Positions 51,341 through 60,409 of a stretch of DNA of 64,000 bases are shown here, in pieces. Under the pieces are notes generated by a model. The model had not been told where the DNA came from and did no database searches. It saw only the letters and a program-made list of their open reading frames with translations. Each line of letters starts with the position of its first letter. Position 1 is the first letter of the stretch. The DNA comes from Limnobacter litoralis (GTDB lineage: Bacteria; Pseudomonadota; Gammaproteobacteria; Burkholderiales; Burkholderiaceae_B). Made by a program: the position numbers and the translations under genes. The stretch is from assembly GCF_030160455.1 (NCBI RefSeq), contig NZ_BSOJ01000004.1, positions 1 to 64,000 of the forward strand. Direction: 5' to 3'.

Positions 51341-52312
51341 ATGCAATACCAAGCGCCCTGGTGGCTGCCGGATGGCCACAGTCAAACCATCGTTGCAGCC
51401 AAACTGGCCCGAAAACCGCAAGTTGCCTATTTCAGGCAGCGCTGGTTGACGCCTGATCACGATTTCATCGACCTGGATTTCACAGAACCCCCTGAACAGT
51501 TTGCCCAATTCAAAACGCTGTGGGTTTTGTTTCACGGGCTGGAGGGCTCATCCGAAAGTCACTACAGCCTGGCCTTGATGGAGAAAGCCAAGGCGGTGGG
51601 CGCCCTGGGCGTGGTGGTGCATTTCCGGGGCTGCTCGGGCGAGAACAACTGGCAACCCAGGGCTTACCATTCAGGTGATTCTGCAGAGCTGGATTGGGTC
51701 TTGCCCCGGTTGCGCCAAACCATTCCAACCCTTGAGCGCATGCACGTGATGGGTGTGTCCTTGGGCGGCAATGTGTTGTTGAAATGGCTGGGTGAGCAGG
51801 GCTCCCAAGCCTCCAGATGGGTTCACAGCGCGGTCGCCATTAGCGCGCCAGTTGATCTGTTGGCGGGGGCTCACTCACTCGCAAAAGGCTTCAACCGGGT
51901 GTACACCCGGATGTTCTTGTCCACCTTGGTGCCCAAGTCTGTTGACAAGATTCTGAAATATCCCGAACTCGGTGACCTTGAGAAAGTAAAGGCCTGCAAA
52001 GATTTCTTTGATTTTGACAATCTGGTCACTGCACCCTGGCATGGATTCAAAAACGCGCTCGACTACTATGAAAAGTCGTCGGCCAAGCGCTTTTTACTGG
52101 ATATCAAGACCCCCACGTTGATGGTCAACGCACGCAATGACCCCTTCATGTCTGGGCAATATCTTCCGACACGTCGAGAGGCATCGGCGGCTGTCCAGCA
52201 AATGTTTCCGAATCAGGGGGGGCATGTGGGGTTTGCCCGGGCGAACGGTCTCGCGCTGGGTTTGGACTGGTTGCCCAAAGTGTGCCACTATTTCTTTGAA
52301 CAACATGTTTGA
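51341..52312 (+). CDS. YheT family alpha/beta hydrolase
   Basis: A 323-residue hydrolase. The entry motif PWWLPDGHSQTI, LFHGLEGSSESHY and VVHFRGCSGENN are YheT hallmarks; the nucleophile is Ser140 (GVSLGG). E. coli YheT is an uncharacterised esterase-like protein. It follows the NTF2-like gene after eight bases and precedes the next hypothetical by 11. Confidence 0.92.
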   Translation: MQYQAPWWLPDGHSQTIVAAKLARKPQVAYFRQRWLTPDHDFIDLDFTEPPEQFAQFKTLWVLFHGLEGSSESHYSLALMEKAKAVGALGVVVHFRGCSGENNWQPRAYHSGDSAELDWVLPRLRQTIPTLERMHVMGVSLGGNVLLKWLGEQGSQASRWVHSAVAISAPVDLLAGAHSLAKGFNRVYTRMFLSTLVPKSVDKILKYPELGDLEKVKACKDFFDFDNLVTAPWHGFKNALDYYEKSSAKRFLLDIKTPTLMVNARNDPFMSGQYLPTRREASAAVQQMFPNQGGHVGFARANGLALGLDWLPKVCHYFFEQHV

Positions 52313-52323
52313 CGAACCGCACC

Positions 52324-52941
52324 ATGGATGATCTGGTACACAAGGCGCTTGCACGTTGGCCCAATGTGCCTGCAATTGCGGGCTGGTTGCGCCTGACTGC
52401 CCAGGGCGAATGGTTGTTGACCGGGCCGGTTCCGCAGGGCTTGACCATCAGCAACGCCCGAATCCTGAATTTCATTGCCCGAAATTACGCCGCTGAAGAC
52501 GATGGCCGCTATTATTTTCAGAATGGTCCGCAAAAAGCGTATGTATCACTTGAATGCACACCCTGGATTTACCGAGTGTATCCTCTGGACGATGGCTCTG
52601 ACGTGCTGGTCACCCACACCGGCCTGATCTGTCTGCCCGATGCCATGTACACCGACGAACAGGGAAGGGCGTTGATTCACACGTCAGTGGGCATCGGTCT
52701 GTTGCACAGCACTGACATGGCCCGGTTTTCAGATGGCTTGGTCGGTGACGATGGTGCGTTCATCCACAAGGGGGTTTGGACGGTGCCGGAAAACCCGGCT
52801 GAGCTGCTGAATACCCGCATTGCGCTGAGAAAGAACCCGTCTCTGACTTCAGGTCGATACAGTCGTGAGTGCGGGATAGAAGAACTGGATTCTGCCAGCT
52901 TGCCGAACCGGTTTCATTTTCAACCTGACCCGGAAGTTTGA
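52324..52941 (+). CDS. conserved hypothetical protein
   Basis: A 205-residue soluble protein without signal or membrane segment. It has a beta-rich central part (GRYYFQNGPQKAYVSLECTPWIYRVYPL in pieces) and no catalytic motif I can name. ATG 52324 is chosen; upstream frame only reads the hydrolase tail. Its position between yheT and an HtrA-like protease seems to be conserved in related bacteria, from memory. Confidence 0.7.
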   Translation: MDDLVHKALARWPNVPAIAGWLRLTAQGEWLLTGPVPQGLTISNARILNFIARNYAAEDDGRYYFQNGPQKAYVSLECTPWIYRVYPLDDGSDVLVTHTGLICLPDAMYTDEQGRALIHTSVGIGLLHSTDMARFSDGLVGDDGAFIHKGVWTVPENPAELLNTRIALRKNPSLTSGRYSRECGIEELDSASLPNRFHFQPDPEV

Positions 52942-52944
52942 TCC

Positions 52945-54063
52945 GTGAAAACATTGAAACAGAAAGGGGCGTCTGCCTCGTCGCTGATTGCGTTTGTGCT
53001 GATCGTCGGTGTGCTTTATCTGCTGTACCACAACTTCAGTGGTGGGCAATTTGGCGGTAGCCCGCAGCAGCCCGCAAAACCCAGGCTGGTCGAGCCGCGA
53101 GGCGACCTGTCTTCCACTGAAAAAAGTGTCATTGAACTGTTCAACACTTCCAAGGCCTCTGTCGCCTACATTTTTACCGAGAGCGTGCAGGGGCAACTCT
53201 TCTTTCGCCGGGTGTCTGAGGGGGCAGGGTCGGGTTTTATCTGGGACGACAAAGGCCACATTGTGACCAATGCGCACGTGGTGCGGGGAGCCAATAAAAT
53301 TCGGGTTCAGCTTGATGATTCCGACCCCCTGCCTGCGCGTTTGGTGGGTATTGCACCCTCTTACGATCTGGCTGTGGTTCAACTACTGGACAAGCCCAAG
53401 TCGGCACTGCGTCCCATTCCTGTGGGCACTTCACACGATCTTCAGGTTGGGCAATCTGTGTTCGCCATTGGCAATCCGTTTGGACTTTCCAAGACACTGA
53501 CTTCCGGCATCGTCAGTGCGCTCGGTCGCACCTTGCCTGTGGACAACGGTCGTGAAATTCCCAATGTCATTCAAACCGATGCTGCCATTAATCCGGGCAA
53601 TTCGGGCGGTCCATTGCTGGATTCAGCAGGACGGCTGATCGGTGTCAACACCGCCATTTTGTCGGGTAGTGGTTCGTCAGCGGGAGTGGGGTTTGCCATT
53701 CCGGTCGATCTGGTGAACAAGGTGGTGCCGCAGCTGATCGAGCGGGGTGCCTTGCCAAGGCCAGGCATTGGCATTGCCGTGGCCGATGAGTCTTTGGCCA
53801 TGCGCCTCGGGGTTCGCGGGGTGGCTGTCATGGGTGTTGAGCCCGGTTCTCCCGCAGAAAAGGCCGGCTTGGTGCCATTCGATTTGCAGAATGGCCGTCT
53901 GGGCGACATCATCATTGCGGTAAATCGCCATCCTGTTGCCAATTCGGGTCAATTGAGCAGCGAGCTTGAAAAGGCAGGTGTTGGTGCCACAGTGAAGTTG
54001 CTGGTCATCCATGGCGATGAAACGCGCGAGGTTGAAATCCAGGTGGTGGATCTGGATGGATGA
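52945..54063 (+). CDS. membrane-anchored HtrA/DegS-like serine protease
   Basis: A 372-residue trypsin-fold protease with an uncleaved N-terminal anchor (about 11-29) and one C-terminal PDZ domain (about 275-370), the DegS-like layout. The triad is His111 (TNAHVV), Asp141 (SYDLAVV) and Ser220 (NPGNSGG). It acts in the periplasm on misfolded proteins or in stress signalling. GTG start. It overlaps tcdA by 8 bases. Confidence 0.92.
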   Translation: MKTLKQKGASASSLIAFVLIVGVLYLLYHNFSGGQFGGSPQQPAKPRLVEPRGDLSSTEKSVIELFNTSKASVAYIFTESVQGQLFFRRVSEGAGSGFIWDDKGHIVTNAHVVRGANKIRVQLDDSDPLPARLVGIAPSYDLAVVQLLDKPKSALRPIPVGTSHDLQVGQSVFAIGNPFGLSKTLTSGIVSALGRTLPVDNGREIPNVIQTDAAINPGNSGGPLLDSAGRLIGVNTAILSGSGSSAGVGFAIPVDLVNKVVPQLIERGALPRPGIGIAVADESLAMRLGVRGVAVMGVEPGSPAEKAGLVPFDLQNGRLGDIIIAVNRHPVANSGQLSSELEKAGVGATVKLLVIHGDETREVEIQVVDLDG

Positions 54064-54871
54064 ACTTGAAATGGACGCCGCACGCCGTTTCGGTGGCCTG
54101 AATCGACTCTACGGCCCAGGTGCTGTGGATTGGTTGCAAGGCCAGGCTGCGGTCATGGTGGTGGGTGTGGGTGGAGTCGGTTCCTGGGCGGCCGAGGCAC
54201 TGGCCCGAAGTGCGGTGGGGCATCTGCTGCTGCTTGATCTGGATCAAGTGTCCGAGTCCAACATAAACCGGCAGATTCAGGCCGACTCTCGCACCCTTGG
54301 ATTGGCCAAAGTGCAGGCACTGGCGCAGCGCATCGCCACGTACGCACCACAATGTCGGGTCGAACAGCTTGAAGACTTTCTGGATGAAAACAACGTTGCG
54401 CAGCTGATGCAGACGATGCTTGACCTGCAAAACCAAGGCAAGTGGGTTGCCGTGCTGGATTGCTGTGACAACGCGTCGGCCAAAACCTTGATCGCCCAGC
54501 ATTGCCGCCGCCTGAAGCTACCCTTTGCCCTGGCGGGCAGTGCGGGTGGTAAACAGCAACCCTGGCTTGTTCAGCCAGCCGACCTGCGCGACACCACGCA
54601 TGACCCTTTGTTGGCCAAAGTGCGTTACCAATTGCGTAAGGCGGGGCGGTTTGACGAGAAGCGAAAAATGGGTGTGCCTGTGTTTTACTCGCCCGAACAG
54701 ATTCAGCGCGATGCCAGTGGCAAAACCCCGCAGGGTGGCCTGAATTGCGCAGGCTATGGTTCGCTTGTGTCAGTGACTGCCACCATGGGTATGCAAATGG
54801 CCGCTTGGGCCATCACAGCCAGTCTGCAGCAGCGCCGGGCTCATTCAGATCGGGCTGCGCTTAGCGTTTGA
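54056..54871 (+). CDS. tcdA: tRNA threonylcarbamoyladenosine dehydratase
   Basis: A 271-residue E1-like (ThiF/MoeB superfamily) enzyme that cyclises t6A to ct6A on tRNA. The ATP-binding loop is VVGVGGVGS (35-43), with DLDQVSESNINRQ following, and the family's RFGGLNRLYG at the N-terminus. ATG 54056 overlaps the protease stop; ATG 54071 is an alternative. The tail overlaps msrA by 11 bases. Confidence 0.9.
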   Translation: MDELEMDAARRFGGLNRLYGPGAVDWLQGQAAVMVVGVGGVGSWAAEALARSAVGHLLLLDLDQVSESNINRQIQADSRTLGLAKVQALAQRIATYAPQCRVEQLEDFLDENNVAQLMQTMLDLQNQGKWVAVLDCCDNASAKTLIAQHCRRLKLPFALAGSAGGKQQPWLVQPADLRDTTHDPLLAKVRYQLRKAGRFDEKRKMGVPVFYSPEQIQRDASGKTPQGGLNCAGYGSLVSVTATMGMQMAAWAITASLQQRRAHSDRAALSV

Positions 54872-55403
54872 ACAAGTCGCCAAACAGGTCTTCGGCTTTT
54901 TCGAGCTTGGGCGCCACCACGTAGGCACAATAGGGCTGCATCGGGTTGTTTTCGAAATACTGCTGGTGGTAGGTCTCGCCCGGAAAGTAGGTTTCAGCAG
55001 GCTTGAGTTCGGTCACCAACGGCGCATTGAAGATTTTTCGGTTGACCAGTTCTTGCATGAACTGCTCGGCCGCCTCCCGCTGTTCTTCCGAGTGATAAAA
55101 AATGACTGAGCGATATTGTGTGCCGATGTCATTGCCCTGCCTGTTTAAAGTGGTGGGGTCGTGAATGGCGAAAAACACCGCCAGAATTTTTCGGAAGTTG
55201 ATGACTTCAGGATCGAAATGAAGCCGCACGACCTCAGCGTGTCCGGTTTTGCCAGAGCACACCTTGTCGTAGTTGGGGTTGGGGTCGGAGCCGCCACTGT
55301 ATCCGGATTCGCAAATTTCAATGCCCTTGAGCTGGCTAAAAACCGCCTCAAGACACCAGAAGCAGCCTCCTCCCAGAGTTGCCAGTTCCAGCTTGCTTGT
55401 CAT
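54861..55403 (-). CDS. msrA: peptide-methionine (S)-S-oxide reductase A
   Basis: A 180-residue MsrA repairing oxidised methionine. The active loop GGGCFWC has catalytic Cys14 and Cys17; GYSGGSDPNPNY, EVVRLHFDPEVI and YRSVIFYHSEEQ follow the family. No signal peptide, so cytoplasmic. Its end overlaps tcdA; it is divergent from yajC. Confidence 0.95.
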   Translation of the reverse strand: MTSKLELATLGGGCFWCLEAVFSQLKGIEICESGYSGGSDPNPNYDKVCSGKTGHAEVVRLHFDPEVINFRKILAVFFAIHDPTTLNRQGNDIGTQYRSVIFYHSEEQREAAEQFMQELVNRKIFNAPLVTELKPAETYFPGETYHQQYFENNPMQPYCAYVVAPKLEKAEDLFGDLFKR

Positions 55404-55502
55404 GCTTAAAAACCCTTTTATTTTTTCAATAGATTATAGGAGTCAACCGCTTAGTGGAACCCAAGTCGGCCTTTTCGGTCTGATTTTCTCGACTGGGCGT
55501 TG

Positions 55503-55508
55503 TATACT
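55503..55508 (+). promoter_or_regulatory. putative -10 element of the yajC-secDF operon
   Basis: TATACT lies 37 bases before the yajC start. The matching -35 (TGATTT around 55481) is weak, so this is tentative. Confidence 0.35.
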
Positions 55509-55545
55509 CGGCGCGAGCTTACTATAACTTGAATGGAGAACAGCG

Positions 55546-55899
55546 GTGATTTCTTTTGATGTGATTTCTTCGGCTTATGCCCAGTCTGCTGGCCCAGCGG
55601 GCGCTGCGGGCGGATTGATGAGCTTTCTGCCCCTTATCCTGATGTTCGGCGTGCTGTACTTTTTGGCCATTCGCCCACAGATGAAGCGTCAGAAAGAACA
55701 CAAAGCCATGATCGAAGCCATTCAGAAGGGGGATGAAGTAATTACCACCGGCGGTTTGCTGGGCAAAATTTCCAAGCTGGACGATGCCTACCTCACGCTG
55801 GACGTTGCAACGCTGGGTGACAAGCCAGTGGAGGTGCTTGTTCAGCGCGCCTCCGTGCAGACCGTATTGCCTCGCGGAACCATCAAAGACTCACGTTAA
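55546..55899 (+). CDS. yajC: preprotein translocase subunit YajC
   Basis: A 117-residue single-helix membrane protein (helix about 25-43, LPLILMFGVLYFLAIRPQMKRQKEH) with a cytoplasmic tail (GDEVITTGGLLGKI). It associates with SecDF. Start GTG 55546 with GGAGAA upstream. The usual upstream tgt is absent here; msrA points the other way. Confidence 0.94.
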   Translation: MISFDVISSAYAQSAGPAGAAGGLMSFLPLILMFGVLYFLAIRPQMKRQKEHKAMIEAIQKGDEVITTGGLLGKISKLDDAYLTLDVATLGDKPVEVLVQRASVQTVLPRGTIKDSR

Positions 55900-55908
55900 T
55901 TCCCCGTC

Positions 55909-57801
55909 ATGAATCGATACCCCCTCTGGAAGTACATCCTCATTGCCGTGGTGTTGTGCCTCGGCGTGCTCTACACCTTGCCTAACTTTTTTGGTGAAGC
56001 GCCTGCCGTTCAGGTCTCCAGTGCCAAGGCCACCCAAAAGGTCAGTTCTGACCTGGTCCAGTCTCTGGCGGACACACTCACCAAAGACGGTGTAAGCCCC
56101 GATGGCGTGTTTTATGAAAACACCCTCGGCGGGGGTACGGTCAAATTGCGTTTCAAGTCGCCAGATGAGCAATTGAAGGCCCGCGATCTTATTCAGCAGA
56201 CCCTCAACAAGGACCCTTCAGATCCGTCCTACGTGGTTGCCTTGAACCTGATGTCGCGCTCACCTTCCTGGTTGACGGCCATTCACGCGCTGCCGATGTA
56301 TCTGGGTCTTGACCTGCGCGGAGGCGTCCATTTCATGCTGAAAGTTGACATGGATGCGGCGCTGGAAAAGCGCAAGGATTCGCTGTTGGCCGATGCGAAG
56401 CAAAGCATGCGGGACGAAGACATTCGTTACGCGGCTGCCGCTCGCACGCCCGAGGGCTTCTTCATGCAGTTCCGCGATCAGGCAGCACTGGACAAGGCGA
56501 AGTCTGCCCTGTCCTCCAGCCTGCCCGAAGTGCAATTACTGAGCCCCGAGCCGAATCCCAACTTTGAAGTGCGGGCATCTCTCTCGCCTGCGATCGAGCA
56601 ACAGGCGCGCGAAAACGCACTGAAGCAGAACATGACCACGCTGCACAACCGGATCAATGAGCTGGGTGTGGCTGAGCCGATTATTCAGCGTCAGGGCGCA
56701 GACCGCATTGTGGTTCAGTTGCCAGGTGTTCAGGACACGGCCAAGGCCAAGGAAATTCTGGGCCGCACGGCCACCCTCGAAATTCACATGGTGGACGACA
56801 GTCCTGAAGCCATCACAGCCCTTGAAAGCGGCGTGGTGCCATTCGGTCTTGAGAAATACACTGAGCGGGGTGGTCGCCCTCTGTTGATCAAGAAAGAAGT
56901 GATTTTGACTGGCGACAATTTGACCGATGCGCAAGCCGGCTTTGATCCACAAACCCATGAACCGGCCGTTCACCTGACCCTGGACAACAAAGGTGCTCGC
57001 ATCTTCCGTGACATTACCAGAGACAACGTCGGCAAGCGCATGGCGATCCTGCTGATTGAGAAGGGCAAGGGCGAGGTGCTTACCGCCCCGGTTATCCGTG
57101 GCGAAATTGGCGGTGGCCGCGTACAGATCTCTGGCAGCATGAACACCACCGAATCGGCTGATCTTGCGCTGTTGTTGCGGGCCGGCTCTCTGGCGGCACC
57201 CATGGACATCATTGAAGAGCGAACCATCGGACCAAGCCTGGGCGCTGAGAACATCACCAAGGGCATTGATTCAACGCTGTACGGCTTTATCGCGCTGTCC
57301 ATTTTCATTGTTTGTTACTACCTGATGTTTGGTGTGTTTTCGGTATTCGCGCTGATGGTCAACGTGATGCTGTTGTTTGCGCTGTTGTCCGTGCTGCAGG
57401 CCACGTTGACGCTTCCGGGCCTGGCGGCCGTTGCTCTAACACTGGGTATGGCGATTGACGCGAACGTGCTGATCAACGAGCGCATTCGTGAGGAATTGCG
57501 TGAAGGGGCCTTACCACAGCAAGCGATTTCAACCGGTTACGAGCGGGCTTGGGCAACCATTCTTGACTCCAACATCACCACGTTGATTGCGGGCTTGTCT
57601 TTGCTGATCTTCGGGTCTGGCCCTGTTCGCGGTTTTGCCGTGGTTCACTGTTTGGGCATTGTGACCTCCATCTTCAGTTCCGTGGTGGTGTCCCGCGGTG
57701 CCGTTAATCTTTGGTACGGCGGCAAGAAGCGCCTGGACAAAGTCAGCATTGGGCAAGTTTGGCGAGCCAAGACTGCCGGCACTGCCGTGAAAAAAGCGTA
57801 A
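55909..57801 (+). CDS. secD: protein translocase subunit SecD
   Basis: A 630-residue SecD. Helix 1 (about 7-25) is followed by a large periplasmic domain with LPMYLGLDLRGGVHFMLKVD and LHNRINELGVAEPIIQRQG, then five helices with GLAAVALTLGMAIDANVLINERIREELR in parts. It uses the proton gradient to complete protein export. It starts nine bases after yajC. Confidence 0.97.
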   Translation: MNRYPLWKYILIAVVLCLGVLYTLPNFFGEAPAVQVSSAKATQKVSSDLVQSLADTLTKDGVSPDGVFYENTLGGGTVKLRFKSPDEQLKARDLIQQTLNKDPSDPSYVVALNLMSRSPSWLTAIHALPMYLGLDLRGGVHFMLKVDMDAALEKRKDSLLADAKQSMRDEDIRYAAAARTPEGFFMQFRDQAALDKAKSALSSSLPEVQLLSPEPNPNFEVRASLSPAIEQQARENALKQNMTTLHNRINELGVAEPIIQRQGADRIVVQLPGVQDTAKAKEILGRTATLEIHMVDDSPEAITALESGVVPFGLEKYTERGGRPLLIKKEVILTGDNLTDAQAGFDPQTHEPAVHLTLDNKGARIFRDITRDNVGKRMAILLIEKGKGEVLTAPVIRGEIGGGRVQISGSMNTTESADLALLLRAGSLAAPMDIIEERTIGPSLGAENITKGIDSTLYGFIALSIFIVCYYLMFGVFSVFALMVNVMLLFALLSVLQATLTLPGLAAVALTLGMAIDANVLINERIREELREGALPQQAISTGYERAWATILDSNITTLIAGLSLLIFGSGPVRGFAVVHCLGIVTSIFSSVVVSRGAVNLWYGGKKRLDKVSIGQVWRAKTAGTAVKKA

Positions 57802-57812
57802 GGAAGACAGAC

Positions 57813-58766
57813 ATGGAATTTTTCAGAATCCAGAAAGACATCCCGTTCATGAAACGGGCCAAGCTCTTCAACGTTATTTCGGCGCTGACATTTGTTGCTG
57901 CTGTGTTTTTCCTTGTTACCAAAGGTTTGAATTTCAGTGTGGAGTTCACCGGTGGTGTGGTCATTGAAGCCAATTACACGCAGGCCGCCAATCTGGACGG
58001 CATTCGTGGAGGCTTGCGAGCACTCGGCATTGAAGATCCGCAGGTTCAAAACTTCGGAACTTCCCGCGACACCATGATCCGTCTGGCGACGAAAGACCTA
58101 CAAAATGGGGCGATTGGAAGCAACGGCAAACTCGACAAAGACGCATTTACAGACAAGGTATTGTCCAAGGGTGGTGCAGGTGTCACGGTGACCCGCATTG
58201 AGTTTGTCGGCCCCCAGGTTGGTAAAGAACTTGCGCAAAACGGCTTGATTGCACTCTTGATTGTGGTCACGGGCATCATGATTTACCTGGCCCTTCGGTT
58301 CGAGTGGAAGTTTGCGGTGGCGGCTATTATTGCCAACTTGCACGACGTCGTCATTATTCTTGGCTTCTTTGCCTTCTTTCAGTGGGAGTTCTCACTGTCT
58401 GTACTGGCTGCGGTGTTGGCTGTTCTCGGCTATTCCGTCAACGAATCTGTGGTGGTGTTTGACCGGATTCGCGAAACCTTCCGCAAGGTACGGGGCCTGT
58501 CAGTGACCGAAGTTATCGACCATTCGATTACCAGCACGATTTCACGAACTGTGATTACACACGGTTCTACGCAGTTGATGGTGTGTTCCATGTTGTTTTT
58601 TGGTGGTCCTACACTTCATTATTTTGCGCTGGCACTGACGATTGGCATTTGCTTTGGTATTTACTCCTCAGTGCTGGTGGCCAGTCCGATCGTGAAGTGG
58701 TTGGGTGTCACGCGCGAAGACCTAGTCAAGCCCGTCAAGAAGGAGGGGTCTTTCGAGACCCCATGA
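57813..58766 (+). CDS. secF: protein translocase subunit SecF
   Basis: A 317-residue SecF partner of SecD with six helices. Marks are FSVEFTGGVVIEANY after helix 1 and VLGYSVNESVVVFDRIRETFR in the helix 4-5 region. ATG 57813 has AGGAAG upstream, 11 bases after secD; the longer frame only reads secD out of phase. A UUCG hairpin covers its last codons. Confidence 0.96.
   Translation: MEFFRIQKDIPFMKRAKLFNVISALTFVAAVFFLVTKGLNFSVEFTGGVVIEANYTQAANLDGIRGGLRALGIEDPQVQNFGTSRDTMIRLATKDLQNGAIGSNGKLDKDAFTDKVLSKGGAGVTVTRIEFVGPQVGKELAQNGLIALLIVVTGIMIYLALRFEWKFAVAAIIANLHDVVIILGFFAFFQWEFSLSVLAAVLAVLGYSVNESVVVFDRIRETFRKVRGLSVTEVIDHSITSTISRTVITHGSTQLMVCSMLFFGGPTLHYFALALTIGICFGIYSSVLVASPIVKWLGVTREDLVKPVKKEGSFETP
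58745..58762 (+). other. UUCG-tetraloop hairpin at the secF end
   Basis: GGGGTCT (58745-58751), loop TTCG, AGACCCC (58756-58762): a perfect 7-bp stem closed by an extra-stable tetraloop, one base before the secF stop codon. No T run follows, so RNA protection or pausing is more likely than termination. Confidence 0.5.
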
Positions 58767-58844
58767 TGGGGCTGGCAGTTTGCGATGTTTTGTGTATATA
58801 TTTCGTGTATGTGAAATCAAGGTCCGTTTTTTGAAAGAGGGCAT

Positions 58845-59783
58845 GTGAGCAATTCGTCCGATTTATCCCCGCTGCCGGTGGCTGATATCAAGTTGGGGGA
58901 AGCGCTTCCTTTTGCCATCTTTGATCGCCAGGGGCAGTTGCTGCTTGCGGCGGGCCAAAGTGTACACAGTCAAAAGCAACTGGATGAATTGGCGCAAAAG
59001 GGGTTGTTTCACAACCCGCGCTGGATGAGTGATACCTTTGTCAATCCGAAGGCGCGAGGTACGGTCAAGCCAGAAACCGAGTCGCGGGTCGTTGCAAAAA
59101 AGGCAGCGGCTGTTGATCCTTCGGAAACAGGCTCTACCTTGAAAATGAGTGTCGAAGGAGCTGACGAAGCCTTTGTGGTTAGATTGATAGGCACGCTCGA
59201 CAAAGAGGCATTCATCGTTAGCCACCCCATGCGTGACAAAGCTTTTGTGTTTGTCAAAGAGGGGCAAATCTGGGAATTTCGCTCTTTCTATGGGCGCAGT
59301 GTTTATCGATTTACGGCCCAGGTTGAAAAGGTGTTGCTGTCTCCAATTCCCTTGGTGATCGTATCCTGGCCGCAAGAAACCCATGTTGAATCCAAGGTGA
59401 TTCGCGCAGCACGCCGTGTTTCCACGACACTGCCTGCCTCAATGCGTCGTTTCAAAGACCAGGTCAAAGACGTCTATCTCAACGGAATCATCGAAAACCT
59501 CTCGACGGGGGGGCTTGAATTTTCGACGTCTCATGAAGCAACCATCCAAAAGGGCGAACTGGTTCAGCTCGCTTTTCAGCTTAATTTCGGTGAGCGTAAA
59601 TTCATTCTGGAACCCAATGCACAGGTGATGTCGGTCTCATCTCCCGATGATCGAGGACAATCTCGATACGGTATTGCATTCCAGGATTTGAGCGATCAGA
59701 ATTTTGCAAGCATCCACGCCTATGTCTCTGATCGTTTGATTCAGCGGATTGAATCCCCGCTTTATTCTAGAGAGGGTGTCTAA
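58845..59783 (+). CDS. PilZ domain protein (YcgR-like)
   Basis: A 312-residue protein. An N-terminal YcgR-like flagellar-brake domain (about 105-180) precedes a PilZ domain with the full c-di-GMP motif: Arg187-xxx-Arg191 (RAARR) and Asn218-x-Ser-xx-Gly (NLSTGG). Such proteins translate c-di-GMP into control of motility or pili. Start GTG 58845 after AGAGG. The convergent minor pilin operon ends 15 bases beyond it. Confidence 0.88.
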   Translation: MSNSSDLSPLPVADIKLGEALPFAIFDRQGQLLLAAGQSVHSQKQLDELAQKGLFHNPRWMSDTFVNPKARGTVKPETESRVVAKKAAAVDPSETGSTLKMSVEGADEAFVVRLIGTLDKEAFIVSHPMRDKAFVFVKEGQIWEFRSFYGRSVYRFTAQVEKVLLSPIPLVIVSWPQETHVESKVIRAARRVSTTLPASMRRFKDQVKDVYLNGIIENLSTGGLEFSTSHEATIQKGELVQLAFQLNFGERKFILEPNAQVMSVSSPDDRGQSRYGIAFQDLSDQNFASIHAYVSDRLIQRIESPLYSREGV

Positions 59784-59798
59784 GCCATCAACCTTGCC

Positions 59799-60392
59799 TT
59801 AGTAAGGTTCAGGGTAGGCAATAATGAGCTGCAGGTTCAAGGTCAAAGGCGCCTGTGAGGTGTCGCCTGTGAGCGTAAGCCAGTTTGCCTGAGTGCTCCA
59901 TCTGCGGTAATGGGTAAATTTGCCATCTTCTGCCTGCACTTTGAAATCTTGTGGGTCGGTATTCACCGTTATGCAGACCGCATTGGCCTGGCCAATGACA
60001 TTGAACAAAGTAGATGAGTTGCTCCATGCGTTTGTCTCGGTATTTTCCGTGGGTACAGGTATTCCTTTTTTGCACGTGTACAGACCTTTGGCGCTGATGC
60101 TCGCGTTTACTTGGTTGGCTAGCTGCTTGGCGAAGCCTGAAACATTTTGAAAGTACTCATTGGCAGACATTGTGCCCTCCAATTCGCTGGCATGCGCCTG
60201 AATACTCATGTTCAGATTGCCAACGAGACTGTTGATTCTGGATGCTGAGGCAGAGTCAACATTGCTGCTCATGACCAGGTTCCATTGCTTGGCAAAGCCA
60301 GCAATGCCAATTGAAAGCACGAGCGCTGCAACCACCGCTTCAATGATGGAAATGCCGGATTGCCGCAAGTGCTTGGTTTGAAGTCGATTCAT
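59799..60392 (-). CDS. type IV pilus minor pilin, PilV-like
   Basis: A 197-residue prepilin. The cleavage site is in QSGISIIEAVVAAL: Gly, then Ile1 with Glu5 retained. One hydrophobic helix and a soluble head with two cysteines follow. ATG 60392 has GGGA upstream; a longer frame begins inside the previous gene. It is the last gene of the minor pilin operon. Confidence 0.8.
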   Translation of the reverse strand: MNRLQTKHLRQSGISIIEAVVAALVLSIGIAGFAKQWNLVMSSNVDSASASRINSLVGNLNMSIQAHASELEGTMSANEYFQNVSGFAKQLANQVNASISAKGLYTCKKGIPVPTENTETNAWSNSSTLFNVIGQANAVCITVNTDPQDFKVQAEDGKFTHYRRWSTQANWLTLTGDTSQAPLTLNLQLIIAYPEPY

Positions 60393-60409
60393 CTCAATTC
60401 CCGCGAAAT

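Noticed and set aside
52309-52941. TTG 52309 as start of the hypothetical gene after yheT
   Set aside because: It overlaps the yheT stop and offers no better ribosome site than ATG 52324, which gives a cleaner N-terminus.
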